Assembly: GCF_021347895.1 (NCBI RefSeq)
Contig: NC_067117.1
Location: 30,634,067-30,698,066, forward strand
From: Acanthochromis polyacanthus
Lineage: Eukaryota; Chordata; Actinopteri; Pomacentridae
DNA length: 64,000 bases
Direction: 5' to 3'
Positions 11,201-23,430 of the stretch are shown here, piece after piece. Position numbers and translations under genes: made by a program. Below the pieces are notes generated by a model, which saw nothing but the letters and a program-made list of their open reading frames with translations, was not told the DNA's origin and ran no database searches. Numbering within the stretch: position 1 is the stretch's first letter; each line of letters opens with the position of its first letter.

Positions 11201-11236
11201 TTTCCAAAGAGCCAGTTCCTGCCACAGCTTCTATAG
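11201..11236 (+). CDS. ptprt: ptprt exon: 36-nt symmetric microexon
   Basis: This microexon is only 36 nt. Upstream lies an excellent acceptor (TTTCCTTTTTGTGCAG) and downstream a near-consensus donor (GTGAGA). It is phase 1-1, so inclusion adds exactly twelve residues. Following the 81-nt exon it reads VSKEPVPATASI, then joins the next exon as D. When it follows the juxtamembrane exon directly, the first residue becomes I. I recall that PTPRK and PTPRM have an optional insert of about twelve residues at this place, just after NSYYPD, with a PxVP-type hydrophobic/Pro pattern. That positional match, the intact phase and the strong splice sites make this a convincing exon despite its size. (GT)n runs begin 130 nt downstream, and a CU-rich tract of about 500 nt begins 800 nt downstream. 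Confidence 0.8.
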   Translation, partial: FPKSQFLPQLL

Positions 11237-11364
11237 GTGAGAAAAAAATACAACAACTTTTTTTTCCGCCTGCTTTTGTTTGTTTGTTTGCTTCCCTCTC
11301 AGGTCTCACTTAACAAACTGTAATAATCGGGGTTAATAGCAGTCAAACACATCCTTTTACCTGA

Positions 11365-11367
<3 letters not shown>

Positions 11368-11404
<37 letters not shown>

Positions 11405-11580
11405 TGATGTATGTGAACATGACAAACACACACAGTTTACACATGAGCAGAATGAAATGTCAAAGCCATTTTCCGCTACCTTCTTTCTGTCTTTTTCTCT
11501 CTCTTCGTTTTCACTCACTCTCCTTCTGTTGGCCAGATTGACCAGCTCTTTGCCAAGAAGGTTGGCTTCGGACACTGCCA

Positions 11581-11621
<41 letters not shown>
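11368..11621 (+). repeat. Two (TG)n tracts 180 bp apart, downstream of the microexon
   Basis: TG runs at 11368-11403 and 11583-11621 lie on the same strand and flank about 180 bp of mixed sequence. UG repeats in RNA are bound by TDP-43 and CELF proteins, and they begin 130 nt after the 36-nt exon's donor. The poly Cys-Val and His-Thr frames across them are artefacts. Confidence 0.93.
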
Positions 11622-11623
<2 letters not shown>

Positions 11624-12039
11624 TGCCTGAGCATTCGAAACTGCTCGACACACACTACAACACACATGTACGAGTATATGCACCTTAGCGACCTTTCTGT
11701 GCTGCTCTTCTTCTATCAGACAGTATATGATAATAGTCATCAGCCAGCCAGGAAATTGTCATCATCAGTCTTGCAATTTTCTTTTCCTTTACTCCTTTTT
11801 TTATGTCTTCTGCCTTGTCTTTCGCCATCTTCCTGAAGAAAACTTACTTCCTCCTACATTTTTTTAACTGTTTATTCTCCTTTTCTTTTCACTTGTGCTA
11901 CTATTTTTGTTGTTGTATCAATTAATAATGCCACCAGGCCCATAGAGACAGAATTACACTGTAACTGTTCCACTTGTTTTCCGTTCACTTGTTCCATCTC
12001 CTCTTCTATGTCTTTCACTTCTTCTTCCTACTTTTGAAT

Positions 12040-12560
12040 AAATCCTGCCCTCAGGATTATCCTCTTTTCTCTTTGGCATCTTTCCTTTCTATTCCTTTCC
12101 TTTCTTTTCTTTGATTTCCTTCCCATTCCCTTTCTCACCTCTTTTTCCTGCTCTTCTAATTTCCTTTCCTTTCTTCATTTGTTTTCCTTCTCCTTTCCCT
12201 TCTTCTCTTCTCTTCTCTTCTCTTCTCTTCTCTTCTCTTCTCTTCTCTTCTCTTCTCTCCTTTCTTTTCTTTCTTCTCCTTTTTTCCCATTCCCTGTCAT
12301 GTCTATTCCTTTCCTCTCATTTCCTTCTCTTTCCTTCCCTTTCTCTTTACTTTCCTCTCATTTCCTTCCTTTCCTTTGATATTATGTCCTTTCCTGTTTC
12401 TTCTTTAGTTTCCTTTTCCTTTTCCTTCTTCTCTTCTCCTCTCTTTCATTTGTTCCCCTTTCTTTTCCTCTTCTTTCACTTCCCTTTCTTTCCTTATTTT
12501 CCTCCTCTCCTCTCCTCTCCTCTCCTCTCCTCTCCTCTCCTCTCCTCTCCTCTCCTCTCC
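12040..12560 (+). repeat. CU-rich tract with (TTCTC)n and (CTCCT)n minisatellites
   Basis: About 500 nt are almost pure C/T on the plus strand. They contain a 5-bp TTCTC array at 12200-12259 and a 5-bp CTCCT array at 12501-12560. This homopurine-homopyrimidine stretch could form triplex DNA, and in the transcript it is a dense potential PTB-binding region. The frame at 12111-12566 is low-complexity Phe/Ser/Leu/Pro and not a gene. Confidence 0.92.
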
Positions 12561-13513
12561 AGGTAGAAGAAAGCAGAGTGTATCTTCCCCTAAAAACACT
12601 GTTGTTAACCAGCTGAATCACTATTATACCCGCTGAGCTCAGCCTCTTATCTGCTCTTACAACAACACACAGGCAGACCAAAGCAAAGTGGACAAAGTGG
12701 CCCAGAAGATAAAGAGAGATTGAGAAAAACACTCTCAGCTTCCAACAGCGCTTCACCCTCACACATTTCAGCTCATTTGCATGAGTTAAGCGATGTACAT
12801 GGCTGGGCTGCGCAGGTTTGTGTTCTGCTGATGCACATCAAGGCGTGATGAAGCAGAATGCAAAAAGCTGCCTGAGCGATTTGTGCGGTGGCACCAATTC
12901 CCCGTCATACATCTTCGCCGAATGACGTTAGCGTTTTTATGCAGCCATCTGTTCTGACGACAATTAGACAGAAAACCAAGAGACGTAAGAAGAAACTTTG
13001 ATCATTACTGCGAAGACAAAGCTGCTACTTGCAGGAAATACATTAGAAAGGAAAGGAGCCAGTGGAACTAATGCACCATCCAATTCATAGTGGATATAAA
13101 AAAACTGCCTATTTTTCACCTATTATTGCCATTAGCCATCAATCCTGTTCTACACTTTCTCACGTTATCCGACAATCTTTCAGTCCGCCCGCTTCTTTTT
13201 CCCATTTCTCCATTGTTCGTGCGTTGCTTTTTTGGTTGTTTTATCGTCTCCTCCTGCTTCATTTCAGCCTATTTTCTTTTCATCCTTTCTGCCTCCCAGT
13301 CCTTTCACCTTTATCTCCCGCTCTTAACTCATTCAACTTGCCCTGACTTTTTCCTCCTTTTATCAAGTCTTTCATCTATTGTGCACATTGCTTTGTTCCT
13401 CCCATCGCTGGTCAATCCACCCACCTGTTAATCCTTCCATCACCCATTAGATCATTTTCTTGTTCCTCTTTCAGCTTCTACACCAATTTCTTTTCAAGTT
13501 TAGTTCTGGATCG

Positions 13514-13570
13514 ATCCATCCATCCATCCATCCGTCCATCCATCCATCCGTCCATCCATCCATCCATCCA
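13514..13570 (+). repeat. (CATC)n tetranucleotide microsatellite
   Basis: Repeats of ATCC/CATC carry two GTCC variants. Such tetranucleotide tracts often mark the tail of teleost interspersed repeats, but I see no element body attached here. Confidence 0.93.
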
Positions 13571-13662
13571 CCATTTTGCCGCCAAGGTGGCTGGTTTTGC
13601 TGAGCAATGCAATTATGCCATTGATTAAAGCAGTAAATTAGTGACCACCTAGCATTTTTCCG

Positions 13663-13700
13663 TCATCATCACCATCATCATCATCATCATCATCATCATC
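13663..13700 (+). repeat. (TCA)n trinucleotide microsatellite
   Basis: About twelve TCA units with one ACC interruption. Intronic and non-coding. Confidence 0.95.
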
Positions 13701-16700
13701 TTAAGTACAAAGAAACGGAGGCAGAGGAATAGAATAAGGAGGAAATGAAGAAGCTAAAGAATGAAAATGAAGCAATCCTCAACCTTCTTGCACTTCTGTG
13801 TTTTTTTTTAGTCTAATCAAGTCAACTGCTGATAAGTTTAACAAGATTTATCCTGCAAAAAAACAAAAAAAACAAAACACGTCTGCGTGTAAAATGACGA
13901 GGAAACTAGCAGTGAGGTAGTCAGACAGCTCTTCTTCTTTTACTGACTTTTAAAGCTGCATGTGAGCACATTTCATTAATTGCACTGGTTTGAGTGTTTT
14001 CACTGTGACACCATCAGACCCGAACTAGCTCACCAATTAAAGCGAGACCCCGTTTCCTCGACGAAAAAGCCAATAGATTTAAAGAATAAAGAGAGAAGCT
14101 TCTGTTTTGCCTCAAGACAGGAAAACAAACGGGAGTCCCACGGGCTGGTGAAAGCGTTTATGCAGGTAGGAAGGAAAACATTACAGAATGATCAGGGTTT
14201 ATGTGGGAAAAACAACAAAAGTCAGCATCGGAATTGGCTGAAAAATACCACAGAGGGCAAGCTGCTAGTCATGTAATTGGGATGCACATGCAGTATTTCT
14301 TGTCTGTCTTCACTGCTCCTTCAAATAAAGGCAATAGGAACACTTAAATGATAATCTCAAGAAAACTTGTTTCACCTAATCGTAAATATTTTGTGTTCAT
14401 GACTAGAAAGCCCTCATTGATTCCTACGCATTATCCTTGTACCACACTGATTCCTGCTGGGTCCATTAGTCCATTCCTCATTTTTTTATCCAGGTGGCCT
14501 CCAAAGGAAGCCGAGTTTCATCACTTAATAAATGGATGGAAATCATTGCATTTCCTTAAAAGTAAGAATCCAGCGTTTAGACACGTTCCAATACCTTCCA
14601 GGCCTTTTGAAAATGGATAATGGTACCAAAGGCCTGAATGGTGCCGGTGAGGATCGTTTCTCAGCGGCTGGAAGGTAGAGAGGAGAAAGTTATTAAGATG
14701 ACAGTAAAAGAGACATACAGATTGAAAGATCAAAGAGAGGGAGAAAGAGCTCGGCTAAATCCAGCATGCAAGGCAGACCTGGTTTTAGCTCTGTTTGTTT
14801 GTGTGTGCATGCACTGTGTGTTTGTGCATTTTCTATTTGGACCAGCTGCATCGCTTTATCTGAAGCTCAGGTGTGCCTATGGAAATTGTGTTTCATATAC
14901 ACACATTCATCCATACTGAGAGCAACACTTACATACACAATGTAACTTGCACAAGTATACAAATATACGTATCAGGAGACAAGGACACACCAGAAAAGTT
15001 GGAAATACACAAAGAAAGTACACACTCACAAATATCCATATGCACATACAGTGTTAACACTGATGCGGTGTAAATCCTGCGGATCAGTAGAAAGCCACCG
15101 CATCATCGCGTGCATTTCATGTGCAAACACGTTTTCCCTCTAAAAATCAATTTCCCAGACACTGATGTATGTTAAAAGGTTACACAACACTGTTCTCTGT
15201 CAGTTCACAAAGCAAGCGTCAGCCTTTTGTGCCCTGCCAAGGACAGTCCCTCACCACAGTTTTGCGCAGAAGTTATGTTTTTCCACGGATCAGGAGCTTT
15301 TTCGCGGTTAATTAGGTACACATAGTTGCACAAACACTATGAGACACACAAACACACAGAGTTTTAAGAACACAAGTAAAGACAGAGCTGTATCAGTAAC
15401 TGGAATTTGATGTTTTTGCATTCCTGTTTGCCATAAAGATCAAGAAAATTAAACCAACAAAGAATTAAAAAGTCAAATCAAAACTATGAAGAATCCTCTT
15501 TTTCTTTAGACGTTATTAAAACCCGTCTAATGTTTGCGTAAGTGTTGTAAAGTTGACTCTTTCCCCCCCAAACCACGCGTTGTCCATCTGAACCATCCAC
15601 TCTCCTTATATGCTGATTCAGTACTGAATATTCTGCTCACATATAGTAGGATTTGTCTGCACAGCAAACTATCTCTCCACCTAATGGACAGTTGAAGAGC
15701 ATTTTCCAGGGCAAGTAGTCTCTATCTCATCTAAGATCCAGGTTCTACCAGTTTAACGTTTCTAGAAAGGTTCCTGTGGTTGAAATGGTTGAAGACGTGT
15801 AATCAACGGAAGTACTGCTGTGTAGGAAAAGCGATAAAAGGAAGTTTAGCAGACAATCATAATAAAAAAAGCAAGAATCTTTGATTTTTTTTTCATGGCG
15901 CATTTTACCGAAGTAAAAGATGAAGTCCCAGCCAGCAGACCTCTGTGATGTGACATTTTGCTTTTTTAATGCGTTTTTTTGGTGGATGTTTTGAAGATGT
16001 GCTGCAATTGAAACACTTTTTGATGCTGCACAGCGGAAGAGGGAAGATGGTCCAGAGTTACCACCTGTGCAGAGAGGACATCATTTTTATCCACGGCCCT
16101 GTTGTATTGGAAGTAGTTTTTCCACAGCATTACTGAAGGGCAATTATTTTTCCCGGTCTAGTTCAGCATAGCATTAGGCTGCATGTAAGGTGATTATGGC
16201 TAATGGCAGTCATTTTGTTTGGCCATAATGTGGCACTGCTGGGTAATTGAAGGTGGATGAGTGTAGGGTTGAGAGATAGTCATTTTTAACCTTTATATTC
16301 CCGGGGAAGACTGAGTCTCTGTGCTCTTTTTCCTGCCACATCCCTGACTGCCTGCTTACACAGCGTATATTCAAGTCTTATTGGTCTCTTAGTCATACTT
16401 TCTTTGATGAGTCGACCTCAGTATTCTCGACTCTAGGTCTGTCAGCCTTTGACGAGCTGCCTCAACTTCTTGGCTGGCCTCATACATCAAAGCTGTATTA
16501 AGCGGTAATCAAAAACACTGGACATCACACGGTACAAATGTCCAATTAAAATGGTTCAAGATAAAAACACAACAAAGACGAGAGCTTGTCTCTGTTGTGC
16601 TCCTTTGTGGAGGGAAAAATTGGTCGTTAAGGTTTGAGAGTGATCATGATTAAAAGAACGCTCGACTTTTAGTTTCAAACAAGGAAATGAACATTAGTCC

Positions 16701-17261
16701 TTCATTGTCATGGTTCCAAAAATCAACCCAGTCTCATCTTAGCTGCATTCGCCAACAACTGCAGTATCTTTGTGATTTCACTGCCTTGCTATCGCCCCCC
16801 TTTAAACCAACCAAGCATATGCTAGATGGGAGGGACTCGTCACCCTCGGAACCCTGAAAATGGATGAAAAGCTTGAGATAGGTAGCGAAAAGGTTGTATT
16901 TTTAACCAAACTATGGTAATTTCCAAATCCTAACCAAGCAATTATAGTAACTAAGCTTCTAATATGTGAAACTGTCTAACAAAGCAGAAGGAACTGAAGA
17001 CCGAAAGTAAATACCAGTAAATGAAACTTAGTTCTGACACAGACGGCTTCTCGTGGTCCGTGGTCTTTTGGCAGAAAGTCAAGTTGCTGGTTTATGCCGC
17101 CATCCAAAAACATCTGTTTGCAAACACAATCTTTGTCGCTCTTTTGAACTGATAACCTTTCCTATCACATCACAGGTCGAAAAAACACAATTGAATTCTC
17201 TTCAAATTGTATTTTAGAATTCAGTTTAGTTGTATAGACATGCAACTTTGTGGAGACAGGG

Positions 17262-17844
17262 TAGCCTAGCCGCGCTAGACCCATGTTTCTGAAGGCACAA
17301 GGGTCAAGGGCCGCTCAACAGGGAGGGAGGCGGGCTAAAAGGTTGTCTTTCAAATCACTCTGCAGTAATTGGGTAGGTATACAACCAATCAATGCAACGA
17401 ATAGGCTGACGTAGTTCCGAGAGCACCGGCGGATTGTGGCTAAGTCCCATTAGCTTCCCAACCAGCGGAGCCGCGGAGCCAACTGGTATATTAAGGATTT
17501 GCCATATCCCGTCGGCATAAGTCCAAATACGTCTTTCTTCTCAATGAAACACTTCAGTGGCGTCCTTTGTTTATCTTTCAAGTTCAATTTTAGCTTCAAA
17601 TCTTTAAGGGCTGTGGCCAAAGCCGAGTCGAAAGATAACTGTTTATTGTGCGCCGGTCGTTTCTGTCAGAATCGTCGCGCCTCTGTCGTCACTTAGTTAC
17701 GCCCGCCTTCTGACTCTACACTTCATGGTGATTGGTCCGGCCAGTTTTAGGAGCATCCAACCTCGAGCCTTATGGAGGGTAACTAGACCCACCCTGGCAG
17801 AGAATTAAATTTGTTGCCGTGGGTTGTCTAGCGCGGCTAGGCTA
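17262..17844 (-). mobile_element. 583-bp TIR element with 9-bp target duplication, carrying a helicase fragment
   Basis: The element starts TAGCCTAGCCGCGCTAGAC and ends with the inverted form GTCTAGCGCGGCTAGGCTA, a perfect 19-bp terminal inverted repeat. It is flanked on both sides by the 9-bp direct repeat GAGACAGGG (17253-17261 and 17845-17853), an intact target-site duplication. The interior is more GC-rich than the surrounding intron. On the minus strand it encodes a piece of a superfamily 2 helicase around the Walker A motif (separate entry). A 9-bp duplication fits Mutator-like or Merlin-like insertion better than Tc1 (TA), Kolobok or piggyBac (TTAA), or hAT (8 bp). I do not recognise the family and no transposase is encoded. 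Confidence 0.9.
17450..17692 (-). pseudogene. RecQ/DEAD-like helicase N-terminal fragment (broken)
   Basis: The minus-strand frame from about 17692 to the stop at 17450 contains FDSALATALKDL, NLKDKQRTPLKCFIEKKDVF and MPTGYGKSLIYQLAP. The last is a Walker A P-loop (G-x-G-K-S) in the style of RecQ-type ATP-dependent DNA helicases, and the preceding LKDKQ...L segment resembles the RecQ-type pre-P-loop region. An in-frame TGA at 17666-17668 interrupts the upstream part. The frame ends ten codons after the P-loop, so no DEAD/H box, motif III or C-terminal RecA lobe is present. The copy at 30695-31036 has the same layout. Confidence 0.72.
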
Positions 17845-20800
17845 GAGACAGGGTTGTGATAATAACAACAAACATGAGGTTAAGGTAAGGGCATTGTCAT
17901 TGTTAAAAGTAATGTTTAATGTAAAATTAAGCAAACAGCGATGTCCTGCACTACAGGCCAGAAGTTTGTAAGCAAGCTCAAGTTTGTACAAAAAATGATC
18001 ATGGTTTCATTGGTATACTTTGCAACAAAACAAACATGATTATTATATAAACACTCATCAGAATACGTTTTTTACTATAATTAGCAGATATTTGTATCTG
18101 TACTCTTGTTTCTTTAATCAGATGTTTCTTTCTAAGCATTGTTGTTGTAGTTGTAGAGATATGGACACAGTTGTGATTTATTGGGACTTTTGTATGCGAA
18201 CTCTCAAAAGCCAAAGAGCTAAAGTGAATAATGCAAACTGTGATTTGCTTTTTTTACTTTTGCACTGAAGCTGTGACTCTTGTAAGTCTTCTCAATTCTA
18301 AAAGCCCTCCTTTTCTTTCGTTCGCATTTATTCAGCAATTGTCTGGTAACATCAGTGTGTACCGAAAGGTAAACTGGGCAAAATGGTGCATATCAATGAA
18401 AGCAAAGTCTGATCTTGCAGTAAATGCATCCCAAAATCCATAGAATTTATAACGGTTTTTATTTATTTATTTATTTTTACTTTTTAATGAAGACATTGTG
18501 AACAGAAACTTGAAGTTACTTCCAAATGTTTGGCCTTTACTGCTTCCAATCTTTTAGCATGTAGTGTATGTTCACATCCAATGTTTTGTCAACCCATCTG
18601 ACCTCCTCAGTCGCTTCCAGTAGAATGCTAGCAACTAGAGGGGGGTGTCACAATCAAACATCAACTCTAAAGTGTACTATAGTAACCTGTCAACATTTTT
18701 TAATCAATGTTTTGCGGACAATTTAATGAAAAAAACAGTATAAATTGTGAAAAGAGGAGTCTATACGGTCTACTATAGGTACAATACTTTATGCGATTCA
18801 TTTTATAGAGAGGCAAATTACTACTTGGCACAGATATCTCCGTTGGGGACATTGCAAAATGAGTCACAAGTGCCCAAAATCTCCATTTCCTGCTTAGTAT
18901 AGACTAAACTATTGATGTCTTTTCTATCAGGAGTAATTAATGAGTCATTTGAAAGCATCCGTCCCTGCAAGCCAGAGAATTTATCCCCACAAAAAACAAC
19001 TACAAGTCACCAGTTGTTCATAATGAGAAATGGAAGAACCGGATGATTAAAAGAAATACGATTTTGAATCACTATTTTATTATTTGTGCATCGACGGCAG
19101 CAAAAGAAAAAAAGCACAACAAAGAAAAAACAGACATCCATTTGTGTAACGCGCGTATTATTATTTTAATCCCTCACGTCTCTGTTAATTATCTTCATGC
19201 ATCAGGCGGGAGTCGCCTGCACTAATACACCGAGCAGCTGGAGGCAAACAGTGCCTCCACACCCTGCAAAGATGTGAAGTTAATCCTCCTTTCTTAGAAA
19301 GAAGAGAGGAATAAGGGAGGTTTGTATCTGTCTGCGGGTCTCTCTGCCCACCAGTCTCCCTTCTCTCTCTCTGCTCCTGACTTGCGAGATAAGACTCAAT
19401 TTTTGTTCAATAAGAAACTCTCCTGTGAAGCGGATTTGTCTGTCTGCTGCGCGGCTGCTTGGTGGCTCCGTAGATCTGCTGTGGAGGTAACTCGTACACA
19501 AATAAACACCCACCTACACGCGCTTGGATGTGTCTGCTCGACTATGGCGCCTGTAGGTTGCAGAGGGATGAGCCTTTTCATGCACATAGACACACGGGTG
19601 GACGACGAAAACAATGCACACACAGACCTGAGCATGAGTCGGTGATTTCTCTCCTCTGTGTCACGAGAATGAAGGTGAAATGAGGTAAACTGCTGGGAAA
19701 CTGTCTAGACCAGTTGATCCCTGTGACCCTCACTCCAGATATATATTCTGCTGGCTCTCTGCCTCTTCCTCCACTTATCACTCCTTTACTCCGCTCTCCT
19801 CTCTCTCGTATTGTCTTATATTCCATCTGCCATCTCATTTTTTTGGCTTAAATTCAAGCTGAAATTGCAAACAAATTCACTCACTGCTAAGTAATTAAGT
19901 GCACAATATTGACAAATTATATTGGAGAATATCTTCCCTTTGTGTTTCTGCCTTTTTTCCATTTTCATTCTTTCTTAGTCATCTGTTATGCCCTCTATAT
20001 TTACTATTACTCTATCAGTTCCCCACTTGTCCTTTCAGTTTAAGCTCAGTCTGTCTCAGTCTTGTGGTATGTCTGTTTTCCTATATAGTCTGCATTTTAA
20101 GCGACAACTTATGTTGGAGAATATAGTGCAAAAACATATCTTCTGGCTGCATCTACAGACACATGGAGTGAAAAGATATCAAGGAAATCAATACCCTTTA
20201 GTGGTAACACTCTTAGCTTTTCAATATACTATTATAATGTTTTGTAATCTTGCAAGATGAGACAATTCTGCTTCGATTATTTCTTCTAGAAAGTCTAATA
20301 CCATTAGGAAATCTTTATTTTTGTGTTCTATACTGTGAACTGTGTGTACAATATTAAGCAAGTGCAAGCTGTAAGAATTAATTTCACTTTGGACAAACAC
20401 GAGTGCCCTCTCGTCCCCTCTGAGGCTTTTAATTATACTGTTTCATTTGTCCACCTGCAGCTATGGTTGGACTCTTTATTTTTATTCCTTTTTCTATTTT
20501 CCACTCTTTCCTCCACCGATTGCTGTTTGCTTTGTCTTCATTTTGCTGCTTCATTTTCTCTCCCTCCTCCCCCTGAACAGCGGTTCGGCTGCACTTGTAT
20601 TTTCCATCTTTTATGCCAGTGACTCACTGTTCCACTACAGGCTGTAAAGTGTTTCGAAAATCTGAGCAATTTTTTTCATCCATACCGAATAGAATTTCAC
20701 CGGCCCGGCTCTGCAGCAATGAAAAGAAGTTGAGCTTGACCTTGAGCTTCATTGAGAGACAGAAAGAGAGAGATGAACTTACCAGCCACAGCTTTTTCAA

Positions 20801-21393
20801 TGTTTTCCAGTTTTTTTTTCTTTCTAATGCTTGCTGCTAAGATTTCTGTCTCCAAGCAGCATGAAAGAGTATCCAGCTCTTAACCTGTGATGTTAAAAGG
20901 TTTGCGCAACATTTTCATTTTATTTTATTTTTTTGAATTTCAAGGCATGGCAGAAAAGGAAAGAAATAGTTTCACGTTAGATTGCATTTGTGGCTTGTGG
21001 ATGTCGTACACTTGTGGCTAGCAGAAGTGACATCAAATTATTATTTTTTTAATAAATGCAAAGCCAGTTGGGTTATTGTGTTATATCTACTCTCAAAGCA
21101 GAAATGCAGAACAGTCTATTTTCTTGATAATTGACTAAACCAAATACAATGCGTTTGATTGCCGCCGCTATCCAACTACTAATATCCGAATATGTAGATA
21201 ATGATTATATTTCAATAGTGCGTCGCGTTTAGCATAATTTCAATTTCAGTCAATTATTGTTTGACTGTTCAGAATCTAATTACTGCGTGTGTGCTGGCTG
21301 ATGCACAGTGTAATGAATTAAAGCAGATTCAGATGATGTCTTCCTCTGTAAGGACTGATAGACTGCTATAATTAAGTCACTTCTTCTTTTGTC

Positions 21394-21795
21394 TGACTGA
21401 ATAAACAGTAATTAGATAGCAAGGGATAACAGTAGATTGTATAAAATATGGTTGAAAACACTCAGAAATGCCTAAAAGAAATACAAAATCAAACTTTATG
21501 TTAACTTTATGCTGGTTAAATGTTATACTTACATACATTTAGCCTATATATGCGATGTTATCCTAAAAAAATTGACAAAATCTGCCTGCTTTCTTTACAA
21601 CTTTGGAACACAAAATAGCTAATGCAGGTTTATACCTTTTAATTCTGCAATGCTGCAGAGACGCATAAGATTTAGCTTCTTTTTTTTCTGGAAAAATATA
21701 GAAATACAGGTAAAAGAACATAGTTAAGAGTTAACACAGCTGAAGTCATCTATATCTGAGTCTTCATAATGTCTCAGGGTGGAAGGAAAGGACTA
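21394..21795 (+). repeat. Intronic direct duplication, copy 1
   Basis: Shared blocks with the copy about 605 bp downstream, in order: TAAACAGTAATTA, ACACTCAGAAATGCCTAAAA, TTGACAAAATCT, TTTACAACTTTGGA, AGCTAATGCAG, AGAAATACAGGT, AGTTAAGAGTTAACACAG, GAAGTCATC and CTGAGTCTT. Divergence is moderate, with several indels. Confidence 0.88.
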
Positions 21796-21998
21796 AACAC
21801 AAACTGCAGGGAAGAGAAGACACAAAGTTAGTGATGATGATGTGCAATGGTGGTGTGTAAATGCATGGAGAGAGGAGGAGAGGCAACCCAGTCTGCAAAT
21901 AATGGCATTTATGTGACGCTAATTCATTTATGCAAAAAAAATATTGTTGGGAACGGGATGCCTGCTGCATACTGATGACATGATTGCTATTTTGTTTG

Positions 21999-22410
21999 AC
22001 TGGATAAACAGTAATTACATAGCAAAAGATTGAGTGGGGGTTACACTATGGTTAAAAAAACACTCAGAAATGCCTAAAATCAAACTGTATGTTAAGTAGA
22101 ATTCTGGTTATTTGTAAAGTGGGTAAACTTCCCCTATATCTGCAATGTTACCCTCAAAAATTTGACAAAATCTTTCTCCTTTTTTACAACTTTGGACGCA
22201 GATACCATCACAAATCAGCTAATGCAGATTTACATACCTCCTAATCCTGCAAGCTATTCCAATGCAGAGACACAGATTTAGCCTCTTTCTTGTGTGAATA
22301 AGACAGAAATACAGGTCGAAGGACGGAGTTAAGAGTTAACACAGTGATACTCTGAGTCGAAGTCATCCATAACTGAGTCTTAATAAAGTCACAGGGTGGG
22401 AGGAGGGAAC
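21999..22410 (+). repeat. Intronic direct duplication, copy 2
   Basis: This is the counterpart of 21394-21795, with the same ordered blocks. The 200 bp between the copies (21796-21998) has no partner, so the duplicated unit was probably about 600 bp with loss of part of one copy. No terminal repeats or target duplications are visible. Confidence 0.88.
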
Positions 22411-23430
22411 TTTATATAGCACACTGCCAAGCATGAAGGACTGCATTAACATACACACTCACTGACAGCGTAAACGGCCTTCATGCACACTCACAAAAAA
22501 ACTCCCAACACACACTTCCCTCGCTCTCTCTAAATCGATGCCTCTCTCTTCCACTGTCAGCACACACCGGTTGTGCACACTCAACACACTCCTTATGTCA
22601 CCCACACACAGACACACACACAGCGTTGTGCCTGTGGGGTCAATAAATCTCCCCATTAGCATTGAGATGTCTTCATCATAGTCAGTGTTGTGGAGCTACC
22701 GCTATGACTCCATTTCATGCCTGGCTTAATGCATATTTGACCTTGGTGAGCGCGCACACACACACACACACATCTATACACAAAACCCCACGTACTGCAA
22801 GGTATGCATACACATGCCGCTTAGGTTTTAGAGCAAGGGGAAAAACACTGACGCACACACATTAATGTACATATGAACTTCAGCATTTGCATTCAAACAC
22901 ATACCAATAAACACACCTGTGACCTTGGCGGCAGCTGCTTGGAGTCTTGGGAATTTTTCGTGGATAAATAAAGTGTTTGCGTGCGCATGTCTGGATGTGT
23001 GTGCGATGACTGTATGTACAAGCCCTGTGGCCTGTGGGTTGTCAAGATGCACGACTGTGTTTGCTGTATTTTGGCACGATTTTGTGTATTGTTGTGGGCA
23101 AAATATTCAACTTCCTCTTGATGGTTCGCCCTCAGAGTGAGTAAGAGGCAAAGTGTATAAAAAATTCACTCATTTTTGTTCCAAGGGAATAATGTTTTCT
23201 CTTTATGTATGTGCAAATGTGTAGCGGTAGTGAGTGGGCGATGATAGCTACAAAAGCAATTAAAAGAGAGATGAGAGGAGGAAATAGCAATAGAAAAGAT
23301 AAAAAAAAGGTGAAGAAAGAAGGGCAAGCAAAGGCACAAGAGGCACCTCCTGGAATTCATGGAATATGTTTGAAAATGTCAGTGACTTTGAAAATGCTTT
23401 GGGAGATTAGGAAACAATTCGGTGCATTTC

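Noticed and set aside
12111..12566. 151-codon frame in the CU-rich tract
   Set aside because: Low-complexity Phe/Ser/Leu/Pro from TTCTC and CTCCT arrays; no splice sites or homology.
16560..16610. Small hairpin (CACAACA ... TGTTGTG with an AGAC/GTCT inner stem)
   Set aside because: Short, imperfect and unsupported by any RNA family; common by chance in 64 kb.
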